Shown here piece after piece: positions 55,755-60,675 of a stretch of DNA of 60,675 nucleotides; position 1 is the stretch's first letter; each line of letters opens with the position of its first letter. The stretch covers positions 1-60,675 of the forward strand of contig CATONV010000006.1 in the NCBI GenBank assembly GCA_951801655.1, given 5' to 3'. The stretch is from an uncultured Oscillospiraceae bacterium (GTDB lineage Bacteria > Bacillota > Clostridia > Oscillospirales > Oscillospiraceae). The notes beneath the pieces are model-generated. The model saw nothing but the letters and a program-made list of their open reading frames with translations. It did no database searches and was not told the DNA's origin. The position numbers and the translations under genes were made by a program.

Positions 55755-55873
55755 GGGGGCAGGCGCAGACGATGTCCGCCCCTACAGAGCAGAGAAATAT
55801 GCGCAGGGCGCGACCACCAGGCGCGCTCCTCTATTGCAGGAAAGACGGCGGGCCGAGGTCGTCCCGCCCTACA
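55755..55873. repeat. Three-module palindromic repeat in the pcrA leader
   Basis: Modules in order: a GGGGGCAGGCGCAGACGATG/TCCGCCCCTACA end, AGGGCGCGACCACCAGGCGCGCTCCT, and CGGCGGGCCGAGGTCGTCCC-GCCCTACA. It has two internal CCCTACA ends, suggesting that units joined or inserted next to each other. Confidence 0.8.
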
Positions 55874-55900
55874 GAATAGAAATCGAAGGATGTTATACAT

Positions 55901-58444
55901 ATGCTGAACCACGAACAGGAGATACGCTTCTGCAAGGCCCGCCGGGAGGCCATTGCCCGGGATTTCGCCCGGCTGAACCCGGAGCAGCGCAAGGCAGTTC
56001 TGGCCACCGAGGGGCCTCTTCTCCTTCTGGCCGGGGCGGGGAGCGGCAAAACCACCGTGCTGATCCACCGCATCGCCAACCTGATGAAGTACGGCCGGGG
56101 GGCCGACTGCGACGAGACGCCGGAGTCCGTCACCGAGGACGACCTGGCCTTTCTGGAACAGTACGCCCATTCCGGACAGGGCGACAAGCAGCGTCAGGAG
56201 AGGCTGTGCCAACTGGCCCCCTCTCTCCCCTGGAACATTCTGGCCATCACCTTTACCAACAAGGCTGCCGGAGAGCTGAAGGACCGACTGAGCAATATGC
56301 TGGGTCCCGCCGCCAACGATATCTGGGCCAGTACCTTCCACTCCGCCTGCGTGCGCATCCTGCGCCGGGACATCGACAAGCTGGGCTTCTCGTCCTCCTT
56401 CACCATCTACGACACCGACGACTCCCTGCGAGTTGTGAAGGATATCTTAAAAGAGTTGAACATGGACGACAAGCAGTTTGCCCCCCGGTCCGTTTTGGGG
56501 TACATCTCCCGGGCCAAGGACGCCATGAAGCTGGCGCCGGAGTATCTGGAGGAGTGTGAGAAGGCCGGGGACTTCCGCCTGACCAAAATTGCCAACGTCT
56601 ATATGGAGTACCAGCGCCGGCTGTGGGAGGCCAACGCCCTGGACTTTGACGACATCATCCTCCACACCGTCCGGCTTTTGCAGGGCTTTGAGGATGTGCG
56701 GGCGTACTATCAGAAAAAATTCCGCTACGTACTCATCGACGAGTATCAGGACACCAACAACCTGCAATACTTACTGGCCTCCACCCTGGCAGGGGGCTAT
56801 GAAAACTTCTGCGTGGTGGGCGACGACGACCAGTCCATCTACCGCTTCCGGGGAGCCACCATCGAGAACATCCTCTCCTTTGAAAAGCAGTATAAAGGGG
56901 CCCGGGTGATCCGTCTGGAGGAGAACTATCGCTCCACCGGCCACATCCTGGACGCGGCCAACGCCGTAATCCGCAACAACCAGGGCCGCAAGGGCAAGGA
57001 GCTGTGGACCAGGGCTGGCCCGGGAGACATGCTCCGGCTTTACACCGCCATGAACGAGAACGACGAGGCCCGGTATGTGGCCGCGAGAATTTTGGAGAAT
57101 TTCGGCCAGGGCAAAAAATGGAAGGACCACGCTGTCCTCTACCGGATGAACGCCCAGTCCAACCAGCTGGAACAGGCCTTTAAGCGCGACGGCGTGCCCT
57201 ACCGGATCATCGGCGGCACCCGGTTCTTCGACCGGGCGGAGGTGAAGGACGTGCTGGCCTACCTGACCGTGCTGGACAACCCGGAGGACGACCTGCGCCT
57301 GACCCGCATCATCAACAATCCCCCCCGGGGCATCGGGGCCCGGACGGTGGAGATCGCCCAGGAGCTGGCCCGCCGGGACGAGAGCTCCTTCTACGCCGTC
57401 ATTGACAATGCCTCTCTCTACCCTGAGCTGCAAAAGGCCGCCAAGCGGCTGGGGGAGTTTACCGGGCTGATTCAGGGCCTGTATCAGCTGCTGGCCGAAA
57501 ACCGTCTCTCCCTCCCCGACTTCTACGAGGAGCTTCTCGCCCGCACCGGCTACGCCGTCATGCTGGAGACCAGAAACACTGTGGAGGACCGTACCCGGCT
57601 GGAAAATGTGCGGGAACTTCTCACCTCTATTAACAGCTATCTGGAAAACAGGGCCGCTCAGGAGGAATCCCTGGCCGACGCCCTCCACGGCTTTCTGGAC
57701 GAGATCGCCCTGTACACCGACATCGACAGCCACGACCCCGAGCAGGACTGTGTGGTGATGATGACCATGCACGCCGCCAAAGGACTGGAGTTTCCGGTGG
57801 TTTTTGTGGCAGGGGTGGAGGAGGGCATTTTCCCCGGCATCCGGGCCATCGGCGAGACGGAGGAGATGGAGGAGGAACGCCGGCTGTGTTACGTGGCCAT
57901 GACAAGGGCCAAGGAACAGCTGTACCTGACATGCGCCAATCAGCGCATGCTCTTCGGCCGCACCAGCGCCAACCGGCCCTCCCGGTTTGTGGAGGAGATT
58001 CCCCCGGAACACCTGGAGAGGTCCGGAAGAAACTTTCTGTCCGGTCCCGCAGAGGACTGGGGCGGCATGCCCAGCCGGTCCTCGGGCTACGGCGGCTACG
58101 GCAGATGGTCCGGCCAGGGGGCCGGGTCCCACACCGCTTACGGGGCGGGCCAGCAGGGAGACAGAATCGGCCAGGGCTCCCCCGTAGGAAGCGGCCTCCG
58201 GGCCGCCCCGCTGTCCGGGAACAAATTGGGGACGGCGGGCCGCCCAGGGGGGCGGCCCCTACAGGGCGCCGCCTCCCTCCAGCTCTCCAAGGGCGACGCG
58301 GTGAAGCACAAGGCCTTTGGAACGGGGATGGTCCTCTCCATCCAGCCCATGGGGGGCGACGCGCTGGTGGAGATCGCCTTTGACAGCGTGGGCACCAAGC
58401 GCCTGATGCTCAAATCCGCTGCGGCGTATCTTACCAAAACTTAA
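55901..58444 (+). CDS. pcrA: ATP-dependent DNA helicase PcrA/UvrD
   Basis: An 847-residue superfamily 1A helicase for repair and replication-conflict removal. Motifs: NPEQRKAV (Q motif), Walker A GAGSGKTT (45-52), ITFTNKAAGELKDR, DEYQDTN (motif II), GDDDQSIYRFRGA, EENYRST, TMHAAKGLEFPVVF, and AMTRAKEQLYL. A Gly/Ser/Arg-rich linker (about 720-800) leads to the C-terminal Tudor-like domain (KGDAVKHKAFGTGMV). Within the linker 11-12 residues come from an in-frame palindromic repeat. The core looks fully functional. aagga is about 11 bp before the ATG. Confidence 0.96.
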   Translation: MLNHEQEIRFCKARREAIARDFARLNPEQRKAVLATEGPLLLLAGAGSGKTTVLIHRIANLMKYGRGADCDETPESVTEDDLAFLEQYAHSGQGDKQRQERLCQLAPSLPWNILAITFTNKAAGELKDRLSNMLGPAANDIWASTFHSACVRILRRDIDKLGFSSSFTIYDTDDSLRVVKDILKELNMDDKQFAPRSVLGYISRAKDAMKLAPEYLEECEKAGDFRLTKIANVYMEYQRRLWEANALDFDDIILHTVRLLQGFEDVRAYYQKKFRYVLIDEYQDTNNLQYLLASTLAGGYENFCVVGDDDQSIYRFRGATIENILSFEKQYKGARVIRLEENYRSTGHILDAANAVIRNNQGRKGKELWTRAGPGDMLRLYTAMNENDEARYVAARILENFGQGKKWKDHAVLYRMNAQSNQLEQAFKRDGVPYRIIGGTRFFDRAEVKDVLAYLTVLDNPEDDLRLTRIINNPPRGIGARTVEIAQELARRDESSFYAVIDNASLYPELQKAAKRLGEFTGLIQGLYQLLAENRLSLPDFYEELLARTGYAVMLETRNTVEDRTRLENVRELLTSINSYLENRAAQEESLADALHGFLDEIALYTDIDSHDPEQDCVVMMTMHAAKGLEFPVVFVAGVEEGIFPGIRAIGETEEMEEERRLCYVAMTRAKEQLYLTCANQRMLFGRTSANRPSRFVEEIPPEHLERSGRNFLSGPAEDWGGMPSRSSGYGGYGRWSGQGAGSHTAYGAGQQGDRIGQGSPVGSGLRAAPLSGNKLGTAGRPGGRPLQGAASLQLSKGDAVKHKAFGTGMVLSIQPMGGDALVEIAFDSVGTKRLMLKSAAAYLTKT
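58232..58263. repeat. Palindromic repeat half within the pcrA coding sequence
   Basis: ACGGCGGGCCGCCCAG followed by GGGGGCGGCCCCTACA closely matches the right half of the spoIIIA copy (33920-33950). It is in frame and encodes TAGRPGGRPLQ in the linker. Confidence 0.8.
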
Positions 58445-58580
58445 AAAATCTTCAAAGAAGGCGGGAACTCTTTCCACCTTCCTGCGTCTATATTATAAAA
58501 GCCAAATTTTCTATGCCTGGGCGCGGTCGTTTTGAGGCCGTTTCTTAATCATTCCTTAAGAATTTGTAATCACTTTGTAG

Positions 58581-58662
58581 TTGTCAGTTTTCCTGGTCGG
58601 GGCATATAATAGAAGCTGATGGACAACCGCTGGTCTGCCCGGAGGCGTAGCGCCCCGGGCAG
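58581..58662 (+). promoter_or_regulatory. Efflux operon promoter and leader hairpin
   Basis: TTGTCA (58581-58586) and TATAAT (58605-58610) with an 18-bp spacer. The leader contains CTGCCCGG (58635-58642) and CCGGGCAG (58655-58662), an exact 8-bp stem with inner GGCG/CGCC pairing, without a T-run; it may stabilise the RNA or mediate control. The rest of 58445-58580 shows no gene. Confidence 0.65.
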
Positions 58663-58690
58663 GACTGTTTTGGATAGGAGGAGACCGAAC

Positions 58691-60382
58691 ATGCCAGAAG
58701 TGAAAGACAACCAGACTATCCCCGCGCAGCAGGAAACCTCTCCTGCCGCCCCCTCTCCGTCCGCGCCTTCCAGCCCTCCCGCTAAAAAGCCGGCGGGGAA
58801 GGGCCGGCAGAAGATGGTCAAGCGGCTCATCGCCCTGGGCGTGGCTGCGGCGATTCTCGGCGGGGGCGGCTTTGCCCTGTACCGCTTCCTGACCGCCACC
58901 GATGACCAGCTGGGGGAGATCTTCCCCGCCACCGCGTCTATCGGCACGATTCAGAGCAAGGTGTCTGGACAGGGCAGCGCCCGGTCCAAGGAGCAGGCCG
59001 CCATCACCCTGACCCAGAGCGGCGTGGTGCAGGAGGTCTATGTCACCGGCGGGCAGACCGTGATGGCCGGCGACCCGCTGTACTCCATCTACAGCGAGGC
59101 GGCGGAGAAGGCGCTGACCGAGGCCCAGGATGAAATGAACAAGCTGCTGGAGGAGGCCAACAACCTCACCGTTCAGGCCCCCTTCGCCGGCAAGCTGATA
59201 GACGTGACGGAGTTTCAGATTGACCAGGAGGTGAGCAAGGGGACCAAGCTGGCCACCCTGGTCAACGACAAAAAGCTGAAGCTGTCCCTCTATTTCAGCT
59301 ACGCCTACGAGAACGACATCTATGTGGGTCAGAGTGTGGACGTGTCCATCCCCGCAGTGATGAAGACCTTCACCGGTCGGGTGGACAAGATCAACAGGGT
59401 GAGCTTTATCTCCCCCGAGGGGGCGGTCCACTTTGAGGTGGTCATTGTCTTTGACAACCCGGGCACCCTGACAGAGAAAATGGACGCCTCCGCCGTCCTC
59501 ACCGCCTCCGACGGCGGGGAAATCTACCCCTACAAGAACGGCCAGACCCAGTTCTACGAGACCCGTGATGTGCTGTCCAAGGCCTCCGGCCCGGTGGTGG
59601 CCTTGGGGAACCTTCTCAACTACGCCAACGTGAACGAGGGCGAACCCCTGCTGTACTTAGGCTCCAACACCATCGATGAGCAGATCAGAACCCAGCAGAC
59701 CAAGCTGGACGAGGCGCAGGAGGCCATGAACGACTTTAACGCCGTGGCCCCCATCGACGGCACGGTGACCTCCTGCAACCTGGTGGAGGGCCAGGAGGTG
59801 AAGAGCGGCGACACGGTGGTTATGATCTCCAACAACGTGACCATGCTGGTCACCATCACGGTGGACGACCGGAACATCGCCTTTATCAAGCCGGGCAGCT
59901 ATGTGGACCTGAGCGACTGGAACGGCGGCGTCTACCAGGGTCAGGTCACCTCCATCGATATGGCCGGAGCGGAGAGCGGCCAGGGCATGACCAACTACCC
60001 CGTCACCCTCACGGTGGATAACTACGACGGCTCCCTCATGGACGGGGCGTATTTGCAGTACTCCTTTGTCACCAGCGAGTCGGAGGCCTGCGTGATGGTG
60101 CCCACCGCCTGCGTGCAGTACTTCAGCCTGAAGGAGACCGGCGAGAGGGTGTCGGTGGTCTTTGTCCAGATGGACCAGGCCCCCGAGGAACTACCCGACC
60201 TGGATTACCCCACCGTTGAACCAGGGCAGAAGCGCACCTTCCCCAGCCAGGAGGAGGGCTACTACCCCGTGGTGGTGGAGACCGGCATTGCCGACACCCA
60301 GAATGTGGAGATCAAGTCCGGCGTGAACGAGGGGGATACCGTGTTCCTCAACTACACCCTCACCGACTACAGCTACGGCTAA
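58691..60382 (+). CDS. HlyD/MacA-family efflux adaptor protein
   Basis: A 563-residue membrane fusion-type protein. A Pro/Ala-rich cytoplasmic N-terminus and basic stretch (KKPAGKGRQKMVKRLIA, about 34-50) precede one membrane helix (about 43-68). Then come biotinyl-lipoyl-like halves (SGVVQEVYVTGGQTVMAGDPLY; APIDGTVTSCNLVEGQEVKSGD), helical hairpins and beta-barrel segments; two such lipoyl-like pairs make it longer than usual MacA-type adaptors (about 380-420). It works with the following ATPase to export peptides, drugs or lipids across a single-membrane envelope. aggagga precedes the ATG. Confidence 0.9.
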   Translation: MPEVKDNQTIPAQQETSPAAPSPSAPSSPPAKKPAGKGRQKMVKRLIALGVAAAILGGGGFALYRFLTATDDQLGEIFPATASIGTIQSKVSGQGSARSKEQAAITLTQSGVVQEVYVTGGQTVMAGDPLYSIYSEAAEKALTEAQDEMNKLLEEANNLTVQAPFAGKLIDVTEFQIDQEVSKGTKLATLVNDKKLKLSLYFSYAYENDIYVGQSVDVSIPAVMKTFTGRVDKINRVSFISPEGAVHFEVVIVFDNPGTLTEKMDASAVLTASDGGEIYPYKNGQTQFYETRDVLSKASGPVVALGNLLNYANVNEGEPLLYLGSNTIDEQIRTQQTKLDEAQEAMNDFNAVAPIDGTVTSCNLVEGQEVKSGDTVVMISNNVTMLVTITVDDRNIAFIKPGSYVDLSDWNGGVYQGQVTSIDMAGAESGQGMTNYPVTLTVDNYDGSLMDGAYLQYSFVTSESEACVMVPTACVQYFSLKETGERVSVVFVQMDQAPEELPDLDYPTVEPGQKRTFPSQEEGYYPVVVETGIADTQNVEIKSGVNEGDTVFLNYTLTDYSYG

Positions 60383-60396
60383 CAGAGGTGGCTGAT

Positions 60397-60675
60397 ATGC
60401 TGATCGACATTCGAGACCTCTATAAAATATACAACGAGGGGAAGGAGAGCGAGGTTCGGGCCCTGGACGGCGTCTCCCTCCAGATCGACAAGGGGGAGTT
60501 TGTGGCCATTGTGGGCCAGTCCGGCTCGGGCAAGTCCACCATGATGAACGTGCTGGGCTGTCTGGACATCCCCACTTACGGGGAGTACTTTCTGGACGGC
60601 AACGACATCGGCTCCCTCAACGACAAGCAGCTGGCCCGCATCCGCAACCGGGAGATCGGCTTCATCTTTCAGGGC
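60397..60675 (+). CDS. ABC transporter ATP-binding protein (MacB/LolD type), 3' truncated by window
   Basis: The first 93 residues are present: MLIDIRDLYKIYNEGKESEV, Walker A GQSGSGKST, and the Q-loop IGFIFQG at the window edge. NVLGCLDIPTYGEYFLDG is typical of the MacB/LolD/SalX ATPase group. It lies 14 bp after the HlyD-type gene with a weak gaggtgg site, and with it and a permease expected beyond the window should form a MacAB-like exporter. Confidence 0.94.
   Translation, partial: MLIDIRDLYKIYNEGKESEVRALDGVSLQIDKGEFVAIVGQSGSGKSTMMNVLGCLDIPTYGEYFLDGNDIGSLNDKQLARIRNREIGFIFQG

Overview
The window is a GC-rich (about 60 % by eye), gene-dense chromosomal segment of a spore-forming, anaerobic Gram-positive bacterium. 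It most resembles the Oscillospiraceae/Flavonifractor-Lawsonibacter-Oscillibacter group of gut Clostridia. The evidence is a complete spoIIIAA-AH operon and spmAB, a Bacillus/Clostridium-type SRP RNA directly upstream of dnaX, a FabK/MarR-type fatty acid cluster like that of Firmicutes, rubrerythrin, a thioredoxin reductase without NADPH motifs, AbrB, and strong housekeeping promoters of the TTGACA-17-TATAAT type. The genus is inferred; no rRNA lies in the window. I saw no tRNA, rRNA, CRISPR array, insertion sequence or prophage.

Layout. 1-5.7 kb: the end of a Clp ATPase, SRP RNA, dnaX, ybaB and a MATE pump. 5.7-15.5 kb (minus strand): a full type II fatty acid operon acpP-accB-accC-accD-accA-fabH-fabK-fabD-fabG-fabF-fabZ-marR(fabT-like), most genes overlapping by 4 bp, with a strong promoter whose start site carries an 11-bp inverted repeat. 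15.7-27.8 kb: glnS, a trxB-like gene and trxA, a MarR/MATE pair with two perfect operators, rubrerythrin, metF, exonuclease III, serine biosynthesis (serA, serC) around an ECF S component and an XRE regulator, and a Crh-like HPr homologue. 27.9-36.2 kb (minus): a DUF4358/SGNH pair, a membrane GH25 lysozyme, the spoIIIA operon, GNAT and TfoX-C proteins. 36.3-41.8 kb: two serine hydrolases, an ATP-grasp ligase, a YgiQ radical SAM protein and a lipoprotein. 42-51.8 kb: the rimP-nusA-ylxR-ylxQ-infB-(insert)-rbfA-nrnA-truB-ribF translation cluster. 51.8-60.7 kb: a DUF1576 membrane protein, spmAB, abrB, pcrA, and the start of a HlyD/ABC efflux operon cut by the window end.

The most unusual content is not a gene. 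At least 15 modular palindromic repeats with GTAGGGG...CCCCTAC ends are scattered through intergenic spaces. They usually abut stop codons, in three cases they supply the TAG stop itself, and one copy lies in frame inside pcrA. A second palindromic family forms a 227-bp multi-hairpin element beside a DUF559 (Vsr-like) nuclease gene, inserted between infB and rbfA in an otherwise conserved operon. A fragment of this family also appears to encode the tail of the YgiQ protein. A nuclease acting on or spreading such repeats, by analogy with REP/RAYT systems, is my leading hypothesis for an undescribed system here; it is inference only.

Other leads are a FabT-type operator at acpP, an intrinsic terminator in the rimP-nusA leader, a thioredoxin reductase probably not using NADPH, a His-less HPr that keeps its regulatory serine, a candidate small RNA before rubrerythrin, and an uncharacterised hydrolase/hydrolase/ATP-grasp gene set. 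Starts were chosen from ribosome-binding sites and family length; all functional names rest on motif recognition from the sequence, not on searches.
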